Positions 38,461-45,983 of a stretch of 64,000 bases of DNA are shown here, one piece after another. Every line of letters begins with the position of its first letter. Position 1 is the first letter of the stretch. Origin of the DNA: Sphingobacterium sp. PCS056. GTDB taxonomy: Bacteria > Bacteroidota > Bacteroidia > Sphingobacteriales > Sphingobacteriaceae. The translations under genes were made by a program, and so were the position numbers. The notes beneath the pieces are model-generated. The model worked only from the letters and a program-made list of their open reading frames with translations, did not search any database and was not told the DNA's origin. The DNA is taken from positions 1,116,001 to 1,180,000 of the forward strand of contig NZ_CP096883.1 of assembly GCF_023273895.1 (NCBI RefSeq), written 5' to 3'.

Positions 38461-39437
38461 GATCCCTCCTTGATTCCTTTGGCTAGGGGCTGGAGTCCCA
38501 ATGTCTGGAACATCTTCATATCCTGAGATACACCGGGGTTGGGAGTCACCAATAATGTTTCTTGTTCACCAGTAAAAATAGAATTTGCTCCAGCCATAAA
38601 ACACCATGCCTGTTCGGTTTCACTCATCTCAACGCGCCCTGCACTGAGTCTTACCATAGCCTTAGGCATGACGATACGGGCCGTCGCAATCATTCTGACC
38701 ATATCCCAGATGTCGACCTTTGGATTATTTTCTAAAGGAGTGCCCTTTACTCGAGCTAGTGCATTGACAGGGACGGATTCAGGATGCTTGGGCATTGTTG
38801 CTAAGGTTAATAGCATAGAGATGCGGTCTTTGTGAGATTCTCCTAATCCAATGATGCCGCCAGAACAAACGGTGATGCCCGCTTTGCGGACATGGTTGAT
38901 GGTATTGATCCGATTGTCAAATGAACGGGTCGAAATAATCTCGTCATAATAGTGTTCTGAGGTGTCCAAATTGTGATTATAAGCATATAAACCCGCTTCT
39001 TGTAGACGTATTGCTTGCTGTTCGGTCAACATCCCTAATGTACAGCACACTTCTAGCCCCAGTGCATTGACTCCCTTTACCATATCAATAATTCTGTCAA
39101 AATCACGGTTGTCACGCACTTCTCTCCAGGCAGCGGCCATGCAAAATCGAGTGGAGCCATTCTTTTTTGCCTTTTTAGCATGATCGATTACGGTTTCTGT
39201 CGGTAAGAGCGCCTGTACATGGATGTCAGTATGGTAGCGCGCCGCTTGACCACAATAGGAGCAGTCTTCAGGGCAGCCTCCGGTCTTGACAGACAGTAAG
39301 GTGCACACTTGTACTTCTGCAGGATTGTGAAATTCTCGGTGCACCGTAGCGGCTTGGTATATAAGCTCCATGAGGGGCTGATCATAGATTTGCTGTATTT
39401 CTTCTTTGGTCCAGTTGTTTCTGATCTTTGTTTTCAT
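38445..39437 (-). CDS. bioB: biotin synthase
   Basis: The radical-SAM enzyme inserts sulfur into dethiobiotin. The 330-residue protein has the cluster motif CPEDCSYC (Cys55, Cys59, Cys62), [11 protein letters not shown] (about 134-144), GGIIGLGE and the C-terminal [19 protein letters not shown]. Length and motifs are standard. It starts 16 bases after bioD and its end overlaps bioA. Confidence 0.96.
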   Translation of the reverse strand: MKTKIRNNWTKEEIQQIYDQPLMELIYQAATVHREFHNPAEVQVCTLLSVKTGGCPEDCSYCGQAARYHTDIHVQALLPTETVIDHAKKAKKNGSTRFCMAAAWREVRDNRDFDRIIDMVKGVNALGLEVCCTLGMLTEQQAIRLQEAGLYAYNHNLDTSEHYYDEIISTRSFDNRINTINHVRKAGITVCSGGIIGLGESHKDRISMLLTLATMPKHPESVPVNALARVKGTPLENNPKVDIWDMVRMIATARIVMPKAMVRLSAGRVEMSETEQAWCFMAGANSIFTGEQETLLVTPNPGVSQDMKMFQTLGLQPLAKGIKEGSCTTI

Positions 39438-39453
39438 ATTGTATTCGTTTGTG

Positions 39454-40065
39454 TTAAAGAGTTAAACCATGGGCAAGATTGCTGATGGCTTGTGCCGTTA
39501 TTGCGCTTAAATGCGGTATATGGATCACCCGAGTATCGGATGGTATGTGCTGGCTAATCACCTTTTTTGAATCGGGGTCGATGCCACCATTAAATAGGAT
39601 ATATTTCAAATGCAGGTTTCGTTGTTTTATGGCATTGATTGATAGCAAGGTATGATTGATGCAACCGAGATAGTCTTTGACTACTAGGGCAACAGGAACT
39701 GCAAATGATTGTATTAAATCAATCATAAAATGGTTATCATTAATCGGGACAAACAAGCCTCCGGCACCTTCTATGACCAGATGATTGTCTGTTGTCGGGA
39801 CTTCAAAGTCCGCTAGAGCAATGCTGACCGCTTCTAGTGCTGCCGACTTATGTGGTGATGCTGCAAGCTTTAGTTTATACCGTTCGCTGTGGATGACCAC
39901 ATCGCCTTGTAGCAGATCATAGATGCGCATACTGTCTGTTGCATGCAGTTCTCCAGATTGAATAGGTTTCCAATAGTCCGCTTTCAAATATTGTGTCAAT
40001 ACAGCAGCACATATTGTTTTCCCGATTTCTGTCCCGATTCCGGTGATAAATAGTTGTTCTTTCAT
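39454..40065 (-). CDS. bioD: dethiobiotin synthase
   Basis: BioD closes the ureido ring of biotin using CO2 and ATP. The 203-residue protein has the P-loop GIGTEIGKT (about 9-17), YWKPIQSGE (about 31-39), the switch II segment [10 protein letters not shown] (about 99-108) and a typical length. The 62-base gap to bioF shows no promoter of the TAnnTTTG type. Confidence 0.94.
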   Translation of the reverse strand: MKEQLFITGIGTEIGKTICAAVLTQYLKADYWKPIQSGELHATDSMRIYDLLQGDVVIHSERYKLKLAASPHKSAALEAVSIALADFEVPTTDNHLVIEGAGGLFVPINDNHFMIDLIQSFAVPVALVVKDYLGCINHTLLSINAIKQRNLHLKYILFNGGIDPDSKKVISQHIPSDTRVIHIPHLSAITAQAISNLAHGLTL

Positions 40066-40127
40066 AGCTATTTAAAATGTTATTTTTCTTTTACTAAAAA
40101 TAATAGTAACATGTTGTTTTGCTCACT

Positions 40128-41234
40128 TCACAGCGATAGGTTTTCTTGTATAAGAGATGCCAGCAATCGGATATCTTCTTTCGTATTAAACGTATGAAGG
40201 CATATCCTCAGACGTTCTTGTCCCAATTTTACTGTTGGAGAAAAAACCGCGTAGGTCTGTAGGCCTTTGTGCAATAGGACGTCTCTTAATTGCAAGAGTT
40301 GCTCATTATTTTTTACCGCAAGTGCTTGAATAGGACTTTCTTTTGCAGATAGAATCGGGAGACCCTGTGATCGAAAAAACTGAATATTTTGTTGCAGCTG
40401 ATCATCTAAAGATGGATGATTAAGGATATACTGATATCCCATTTTTAGCTGCATCCACGTCAGATCTGTTGGTGCTGTACTGTATATAAATGGTGAACCA
40501 AAATTGATCAAATAGGATTTGACGATAGCTTTACATAGTACCGCAGCTCCATGACATCCCATTGCTTTGCCATAAGTAACAAGAGTCGCGAAAACGTTGT
40601 TTTGTAAATCCGATCGATGAACCAATCCATACCCAAATACTCCAAAAGCGTGTGCTTCATCGACGATTAAAGAAGCACCATATTTTTCAGTCAACTGTAT
40701 TATTTCTTTCAGCGGAGCGAAATCGCCTTCCATAGAATACAGGCTTTCAATAGCGACGTAGCAGATACCTTGGGTACGTTTGAGTTTATCTTCGAGATCT
40801 TGAAGATTATTGTGTTTGAATTTCCACTTTGTTGCGGTAGACATCATACATCCATCGTGTACAGATCGATGGATATACTCATCGACAATCACGGTTTCTC
40901 CTTTTTGTGGTAGGCATGAAAATAAAGTTAGATTTGCGATATAGCCCGATGGAAATAGTAGCGCGGACTCTGCGTGATGAGTTTGGGCAAGAAAATCCTC
41001 TGTTTCAAGTGCGACTTGGGTATGACCGCTGATGAGTCTAGATCCCGTGCTTCCGCCAATCAAAGTATGATCGTCTTGTATTGCTTGCAAAACTTCTGCA
41101 TGGAACTCTTGGTTACGGGCCATACCCAGATAGTCATTGCTATAAAAGTCAGTTGCCTTAGCACGAGCTTTGAGCGCTCTTAAAAATCCTGATTCGGATC
41201 TTTGCATCAATCGGGTCGCCAATAAACGATACAT
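40128..41234 (-). CDS. bioF: 8-amino-7-oxononanoate synthase
   Basis: BioF condenses pimeloyl-ACP or pimeloyl-CoA with L-alanine to KAPA. The 368-residue alpha-oxoamine synthase has FYSNDYLGMA (about 30-39), GGSTGSRLISG (60-70), VDEAHAFGVFG (191-201) and the PLP lysine Lys223 in YGKAMGCHG. It begins 9 bases after the ferritin-like gene, so these two are probably on one message. A second BioF-like enzyme is encoded at 53772-54818. Confidence 0.93.
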   Translation of the reverse strand: MYRLLATRLMQRSESGFLRALKARAKATDFYSNDYLGMARNQEFHAEVLQAIQDDHTLIGGSTGSRLISGHTQVALETEDFLAQTHHAESALLFPSGYIANLTLFSCLPQKGETVIVDEYIHRSVHDGCMMSTATKWKFKHNNLQDLEDKLKRTQGICYVAIESLYSMEGDFAPLKEIIQLTEKYGASLIVDEAHAFGVFGYGLVHRSDLQNNVFATLVTYGKAMGCHGAAVLCKAIVKSYLINFGSPFIYSTAPTDLTWMQLKMGYQYILNHPSLDDQLQQNIQFFRSQGLPILSAKESPIQALAVKNNEQLLQLRDVLLHKGLQTYAVFSPTVKLGQERLRICLHTFNTKEDIRLLASLIQENLSL

Positions 41235-41243
41235 CTTCTCTGT

Positions 41244-42017
41244 TTAATTGATGTACGATCCAATCGCCGAAATCCATTCTTTATACAAGCCTTGCTCTAT
41301 AGCCTGTATATCCTCGGCATAGCGTTCCCAATTGGGCGAAAACAGTTGAAGCTGAGCAGTCATTTCTTCCAGATGCCCTTCTTCTTCGAGAATGATAGAT
41401 TTTACCATTACTTTGCTTTGCTCTAGGTCGAGTGTATGTTGATAGATGGGATAAAGTTGATCAGCACGAACCTCAATAGCGTAAGTCACAAAGAGGTAAG
41501 CCGCATGCTTAAGCGCTGGTCCGCAGAGATTAAAAGTATCTTTGAGGTAACGGCAAGATTTAATATCCAACTGATGTAGGTATTGTCTGGTATATCTTGG
41601 AGCAATGAGATACTTGTCGTCATAAGTCTTGCACATATCGTTACTTAATTTTCCAATCTGTTTTTTCAGATAGTACGCATGCCGGTGTTCTTCAGCGGCA
41701 TGTTTGAGCTGAATAATATCTACTTTTGTGGAGTGTTCACATTGTGATATTTTTCTAGCACCGGCATTTTCCATAAATGATAGTGTGTTCAACCACTTTG
41801 CGTGCAGTTGATCTTGTTGGACAATATGTCGGATTACTTGGTGAATATCCATAGCCTTAATTTTGAGACAAAGGTATTGCCCTAGTAAACACGTATCATG
41901 TGCCAGTTTTAATTTTTCAGCTAGTCCGGATGAAAAGCTTATTAAATTTGTTAAGAATCGAAGTTTTTTATTTTTTGTGTTATTTAATTCTGATAGTGAG
42001 TCGATTATGTCATTCAA
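41244..42017 (-). CDS. ferritin-like di-iron protein of unknown function in the biotin operon
   Basis: The 257-residue, all-helical protein carries the ligand pattern of di-iron four-helix bundles: Asp69-xx-His72 (QQDQLH), Glu110-xx-His113 (AEEHRH), Glu182 (AIEVRAD) and Glu212-xx-His215 (EEEGHLEEM). I do not recognise the family by name; relatives of this fold include hydroxylases, desaturases and oxygenases. The TTG start overlaps the Cas12f-like gene by 8 bases, and the stop lies 9 bases before bioF, so it is embedded between the guide-type module and the biotin genes. No bioC, bioH, bioW or bioZ is in the window. A role in making the pimeloyl moiety is a hypothesis; a partner of the RNA-guided module is the alternative. 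Confidence 0.65.
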   Translation of the reverse strand: MNDIIDSLSELNNTKNKKLRFLTNLISFSSGLAEKLKLAHDTCLLGQYLCLKIKAMDIHQVIRHIVQQDQLHAKWLNTLSFMENAGARKISQCEHSTKVDIIQLKHAAEEHRHAYYLKKQIGKLSNDMCKTYDDKYLIAPRYTRQYLHQLDIKSCRYLKDTFNLCGPALKHAAYLFVTYAIEVRADQLYPIYQHTLDLEQSKVMVKSIILEEEGHLEEMTAQLQLFSPNWERYAEDIQAIEQGLYKEWISAIGSYIN

Positions 42018-43104
42018 TGATCACGTGGATTCCTGCCAATTTTGCTTTGTATTTGATCTTTTCCATGAGGCCGTAGTAGCTCCAATTACGCAGTAGGAAG
42101 TCATCCTCTTTGGCTAATCGTTCTTTGTTAGATTGATTGACCAAGAGCAAGGTACCTGCTTGCGATTTGATACATATATCAATAAGTCTACGGCTGTACA
42201 GGTGTAGTCTACTATCGACATAGTTTTTTTCTTTTTCATGATAATGATCGAGACTTTTGAGTTTTCTTTTTCTTCCATTTCCACCCTTATTATAGGTGGA
42301 AGCTTTCTGTAGGCGATATCTAGCAGCCTGTATCGCTATACGTCGGTATAGAAACTCCTCTTTTGAGCCGATCTGATAGTTGTCTCTATCAATAGCCACT
42401 GAAATCGGATGTTCGATGGATAATGATGCTTCGGCGATGATATGTTTGTTTAGTGTATGTTCTTTATTGGGTATTTCTAGTGCGAGGAGTATAAATATCT
42501 TGCCTTTTACGATTTTAATGGAACTTGCACAGATTTTGAGTTGGCCGATCAATGCGCGTTGCAGAAGTACGCGTTTATCGGTTCTATCTTTTCCTAAATA
42601 AGTGCGGAATGGGATTTTAAAGAGATTCAGTTTAAAATCTCGGCTATGCTCATCATGACTTAATTTAAGTGACCGAGAAGAAAAGGGAATAGGCATATCT
42701 TTCTTATAATTGCGCAGGGAACGCTGTCCTTTCCAATATGCTAAGCGGTCAGATTGAAAATTTTTTATCAGAGAAGTATTCACCTTCGATAATATATCAG
42801 TAGGAATCTGTCCTTTAAAATAGCTTGAGAGCAGTCGGTATGTGGTATTCATACGTGACGTGTTTAGTATTCCCTCCCCATCAGTACTGCTATCGGTTAA
42901 TGTTACTTTAACATCTGTTTTGAGGTAGATCAGATCTTTTATATTTTCTTGTACATATTGATGCGTAAGCACTAGATTTGCTCCCCGATACACAATATCT
43001 TGCCATTCGTATAATTTTTTGAAATATTCACTACGTTTTTCTTTATCATCGCAGTCGATAAAAATTTGAATTTTGCGAGTTAATATAGTCGTTTCACTGG
43101 CCAT
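42010..43104 (-). CDS. nuclease-dead Cas12f-family protein
   Basis: The 364-residue protein matches small Cas12f / TnpB-type proteins. It has a helical N-terminal part with EWQDIVYRGANLVLTHQY (33-50) and the Cas12f-like YWKGQRSLRNYKKDMPIPF (123-141). A wedge-like beta segment (SSIKIVKGKIFILLALEIP, 194-212) and a RuvC-like region follow: HPISVAID (232-239, Asp239 at the RuvC-I position) and a bridge-like basic helix (NGRKRKLKSL). The RuvC-II strand AGTLLLVNQ has Val322 where the catalytic glutamate belongs, and WSYYGLMEKIKYKAKLAG aligns with the segment before the zinc finger. The protein ends at residue 364, before zinc finger and RuvC-III. It should bind RNA and DNA but not cut. The sigma-like gene lies 11 bases upstream. 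Confidence 0.82.
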   Translation of the reverse strand: MASETTILTRKIQIFIDCDDKEKRSEYFKKLYEWQDIVYRGANLVLTHQYVQENIKDLIYLKTDVKVTLTDSSTDGEGILNTSRMNTTYRLLSSYFKGQIPTDILSKVNTSLIKNFQSDRLAYWKGQRSLRNYKKDMPIPFSSRSLKLSHDEHSRDFKLNLFKIPFRTYLGKDRTDKRVLLQRALIGQLKICASSIKIVKGKIFILLALEIPNKEHTLNKHIIAEASLSIEHPISVAIDRDNYQIGSKEEFLYRRIAIQAARYRLQKASTYNKGGNGRKRKLKSLDHYHEKEKNYVDSRLHLYSRRLIDICIKSQAGTLLLVNQSNKERLAKEDDFLLRNWSYYGLMEKIKYKAKLAGIHVIIE

Positions 43105-43115
43105 AATCCTTTACT

Positions 43116-43928
43116 TTAAGCAATTTGTTTACTAGGTTTTATTTTACTGTGCGCTTCTACAAATAACTTTTTAACGGTCGTAGGATCTAATTGTAGCTGT
43201 TGTGATATTTGCTCGAAAGACAACTGTAGTTCATAGCGCATGTGAAATATCTCGAATTGTTCATCCGTAAAATTTCCTTGCGCTATCATCTTTGGATTTT
43301 TGCTCACCTGACCTATTTTTTGATTACTGTTTAAGATCGCACGTAGCGTTCCAATTGTTTTTTCCACCTGCATATTGACTTCATAGTCCGATATGCCACC
43401 CAGATAATAAGCTATTCGTTCATAATTGAAGCTGTATTGTAGGCAAAGTTTAATGAAGAGCTGCTGTTCGATATTTAATGAAGGCAACAGGGTGTATATT
43501 TTATGTAGTTTATCCTTATTCTCATCCTCTAGTCTTTCCACATCGATCAAGTCTTCGACACACTCTTCTTTCGGCTCATATTCGTCCCTAAACTCTTGTT
43601 GATTTTTGAATGCATCTAGCTGTAAAAGACTTCTGTGAAAACGATTTCTAGACTTGTTGTAGTATGCATGGACTGCCATGCGAATCTGAGTTTTTAGAAA
43701 GTTGAAAATATCTGCTTCGCTATGTACATTTTCGCGAAATAGCCACAAGCGCAAGAAAGCTTCCTGGGTGATACTCTCTGCAATGCATGTATCCTGTATT
43801 GCACGGTTGGCTCTGCGGTAGCAATAAGGATAGAAGTGCTGGTAGAAAAAGTTAAGTCCCTTCTCTATGCCATTGTTCAGATAAGTAATTTGAATTTTGG
43901 TATTTTTTTTAATGTAAAGTTTGTTCAT
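43116..43928 (-). CDS. ECF-type sigma factor with duplicated sigma-4-like region
   Basis: The 270-residue protein has a sigma-2 domain at about 20-95: FFYQHFYPYCYRRANRAI, ESITQEAFLRLWLFRENV, and FNFLKTQIRMAVHAYYNKS in the -10-binding helix region. A charged linker (110-145) leads to a first sigma-4-like helix-turn-helix (about 147-200, LPSLNIEQQLFIKLCLQY, YERIAYYLGG) and a second one (about 218-264, FTDEQFEIFHMRYELQLSFE, ISQQLQLDPTTVKKL). No anti-sigma gene is adjacent. It heads a run of seven genes reaching bioA. Pairing with the dead Cas12f protein suggests recruitment of RNA polymerase by an RNA guide. Confidence 0.8.
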   Translation of the reverse strand: MNKLYIKKNTKIQITYLNNGIEKGLNFFYQHFYPYCYRRANRAIQDTCIAESITQEAFLRLWLFRENVHSEADIFNFLKTQIRMAVHAYYNKSRNRFHRSLLQLDAFKNQQEFRDEYEPKEECVEDLIDVERLEDENKDKLHKIYTLLPSLNIEQQLFIKLCLQYSFNYERIAYYLGGISDYEVNMQVEKTIGTLRAILNSNQKIGQVSKNPKMIAQGNFTDEQFEIFHMRYELQLSFEQISQQLQLDPTTVKKLFVEAHSKIKPSKQIA

Positions 43929-44246
43929 ATTTCGATCTCTAATTGGTTGAAGATTAAAAAAAAACGTAGTCAGCTCCTATTTCGGTGGATTTTTTTATGG
44001 GTCGAAGCAGGACAAGTTGAGTGATTTATGAATGGGCAAATTGGTATTGAAGTGAAAAATGGGAATCTGATTTTTTTTAAAGGGCTGCTATTCTTTTTAA
44101 AGTCCTTTTAATTTTGAAAGGTCAACAAAAGGCTACTTAACTCAAAATTCAATGTTGTAATGACAGGCTATATAGCTATGAAAAGTCAAGCTTATATATC
44201 GCTATATTAAAACTTAAAGAAATAATTTAAGTCTTTTTTTAGGTCT

Positions 44247-44296
44247 TTAGTGAGTGGCTATTGCCCTCACCCTACGGCTGTACAAGCAACCTCCAT
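44247..44296 (+). ncRNA. candidate guide-RNA scaffold, copy 1
   Basis: Shares about 42 of 49 positions with copy 3. A hairpin GTGAG-t-GGC/GCC-CTCAC is followed by CCTACGGCTGTACAAG and CCTCCAT, after which similarity stops. The next 15 or so bases (ACATGTTTTATAAAA) are unlike the other copies and would be the guide; an ATTAGAT/ATCTAAT hairpin follows at 44312-44331. The strand is chosen because conservation extends upstream and ends on this side. Confidence 0.5.
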
Positions 44297-44394
44297 ACAT
44301 GTTTTATAAAAATTAGATCAGGATATCTAATCGCTAACTTTCTCACCATACAATTTATATCGCTCAATCGTAGACTATATCTTCAAGCACGATC

Positions 44395-44461
44395 AGGGTT
44401 AGCGGTAACAGGTAAGGGCATGTGCTCTAGCCCTACCTTGCTACCGTGCTCAATTAACCCT
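44395..44461 (+). ncRNA. long imperfect hairpin, possible structured RNA
   Basis: Arms AGGGTTA/TAACCCT, GGTA/TACC, AGGTA/TACCT and GGGC/GCCC nest around a 10-base loop with small bulges, about 20 pairs in all. There is no T-run on either side, so it is not an ordinary terminator. It lies between candidate scaffold copies 1 and 2 and could be a tracrRNA-like or other structured transcript; strand is uncertain. Confidence 0.4.
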
Positions 44462-44656
44462 AAAGAGTTAAGTTCGCAATATTCTTAATTAATCTTTGGT
44501 AAACCTGCAATTTTCCGGTGAGCTGCTACGATAGGAATATCTCCTCATCAGACCAGCTCCATACTCGATAAGTATAAAAGTCCTTTGTTGTATATACCAG
44601 TGAGCCTATAATTTTAACAAACATAGCAGGGTTTTATTAAAATATAGTTAGGGTAC

Positions 44657-44706
44657 TTGATGAGGCGATTAAACACTCACCCTGCGGCTATACAAGTCGC
44701 CTCGAT
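44657..44706 (+). ncRNA. candidate guide-RNA scaffold, copy 2
   Basis: The core ACTCACCCTGCGGCTATACA, then AGTCGCCTCGAT, matches the other copies, while the left hairpin is replaced by a longer-range stem GAGGCGA/TCGCCTC that pairs across the core. The bases after CCTCGAT (GCCTATGCTGTATGAGTTTG) are unique; they can also form a hairpin CCTATGCTG/CAG-A-CATAGG, which complicates the reading as a free guide. Confidence 0.42.
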
Positions 44707-45092
44707 GCCTATGCTGTATGAGTTTGCAGACATAGGACATGTCGTTCTTCATGGTAGATGAATGTGTCATATTAAGGTGTCAAGTATAAAAATATGTCGC
44801 GCCAATATGTAATAGTAATCAATAATGAATGAGATTATTAATGCAATTATATAATGGTTGTGATAGTTTAAGTTTCATCATTAATTAAACTTAAACATAA
44901 TTGTGTATCGCTTCAAAATTTGGGGTCATAAACAAGACCAATATGAGTAGACCCTAATTATATGTTTACCAATGCAATTTTGGAAAACATAAAATAGGAT
45001 CAAAATCCATGATCATCTCATCTAGATGTGGCCAGTAGCTTTAACTATTGGAGTATATAACTCATGAATGGACCTGTTTAATTTTAAAGTAT

Positions 45093-45141
45093 TTAGTGAG
45101 TGGTCATGCCCTCACCTTACGGCTCCACAAGAAGCCTCGAT
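45093..45141 (+). ncRNA. candidate guide-RNA scaffold, copy 3
   Basis: Closest to copy 1. Hairpin GTGAG-t-GG/CC-CTCAC, then CTTACGGCTCCACAAG and CCTCGAT. A second small hairpin GGCT/AGCC is present. The following bases (CTTTCAATACCAGTATGTCA) differ from the other copies. Ten of them (TTCAATACCA) recur on the minus strand at 44042-44051, upstream of the sigma gene. Confidence 0.5.
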
Positions 45142-45459
45142 CTTTCAATACCAGTATGTCAAAGAACTTGCAAATGGAATCGGTCAATTTGGTAGAAAAA
45201 TAACATCAGTTGTTTTTTACACAAACAAGCACATTTCCTTATTCTTACATTCTAACGCGATCGCTTAAGGATTATAATTGGTAAAGTAGTCCATAATATA
45301 GATCGGTTACTTATCTTTTTTTAATATCATCATATATTTATTCAAATTGCTGATGATGCTTGATATCGATACAAATATAATAGTAATTGGATTATTGAGC
45401 AAATAAAATTACACTTTTATTTATATTTTATTTGCGCAAATAATTATTCTATTTGTTAC

Positions 45460-45936
45460 GTGTCAAGTAATAATGAAAATACAATTATAGATATTGGGAT
45501 CCGGTTTCGTAAACGAAGAGATGATTTGCGCTACTCTCAACGAGATGTCGCACATATGACCGGACTTACTATCAATACCATTGCTGCGGTTGAAAAAGGA
45601 AAGGGTACAACCATCTTCAATTTCTTATCGATCTGCCGTGCCTTAAAGATTCAACCTAAATCAATTTTTGAAAAAGAAATAGATTTAAAACCCTTATATG
45701 ATATTGAGCCAGAATCTAAACGGCGCATTGAAACAACACAAAAGCTAGATGATTTGGTTTATAATTCTGACTTTTTTGACACCCGAAGACGTGTCTCGGA
45801 AGTATTGGCCAAACTGAAATCGGATAAAAATGACAGTAATAAGTTTTCTGTTTACCTAACAGAATATTGTAAGCATGATGTGTTAGAATATGAAAAAGTA
45901 GGCAACTTTAAGCTGTATATAAAAAAACTAAAATAA
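45460..45936 (+). CDS. XRE-family HTH regulator
   Basis: The 158-residue protein has an N-terminal helix-turn-helix (about 10-70: IGIRFRKRRDDLRYSQRDVA, TGLTINTIAAVEKGKGTT, CRALKIQPKSIFE) and a charged C-terminal part without known domain. GTG start; no upstream ATG is in frame. It faces away from the sigma gene across the 1.5-kb element-bearing region. It could control that module, but its neighbour on the other side is the unrelated LytTR pair, so this is only a possibility. Confidence 0.75.
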   Translation: MSSNNENTIIDIGIRFRKRRDDLRYSQRDVAHMTGLTINTIAAVEKGKGTTIFNFLSICRALKIQPKSIFEKEIDLKPLYDIEPESKRRIETTQKLDDLVYNSDFFDTRRRVSEVLAKLKSDKNDSNKFSVYLTEYCKHDVLEYEKVGNFKLYIKKLK

Positions 45937-45983
45937 GGGTAATCAAACTCCGATCTCAAGCTAGATCCATGCATTTTGTTCTA

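Larger units (their letters stand above)
43929..45459. other. 1.5-kb non-coding region between sigma factor and XRE regulator
   Basis: No convincing gene. It holds three copies of a structured element (separate entries), one long hairpin, and a 10-base perfect inverted repeat GTTTAAGTTT / AAACTTAAAC (44866-44875, 44887-44896). No TAnnTTTG promoter was found on the minus strand before the sigma gene. The spacing of the elements (410 and 436 bases between starts) rules out an ordinary CRISPR array. Base composition is AT-rich, like the neighbouring gaps. Confidence 0.7.

Noticed and set aside
42188-42200. Thirteen-base match (CTACGGCTGTACA) to the scaffold core inside the Cas12f-like gene
   Set aside because: It encodes conserved protein sequence on the other strand, and a match of this length has a moderate chance of arising randomly; no flanking scaffold similarity.
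42010-43104. Intact IS605/IS607-type TnpB with its transposon
   Set aside because: No tnpA, no transposon ends, and the active site and zinc finger are missing; the Cas12f-like N-terminal motif and the coupled sigma gene fit better.
44708-44736. Hairpin after scaffold copy 2 as a terminator
   Set aside because: No T-tract follows, and it overlaps the segment proposed as a guide; its meaning is left open.
45068-45268. Open frame of 66 codons over scaffold copy 3
   Set aside because: No ribosome site, no recognisable protein features, and it lies across the structured element.
43929-45459. CRISPR array in the element-bearing region
   Set aside because: Only three copies, 410 and 436 bases apart, with no regular spacer length and no cas1 or cas2 nearby.
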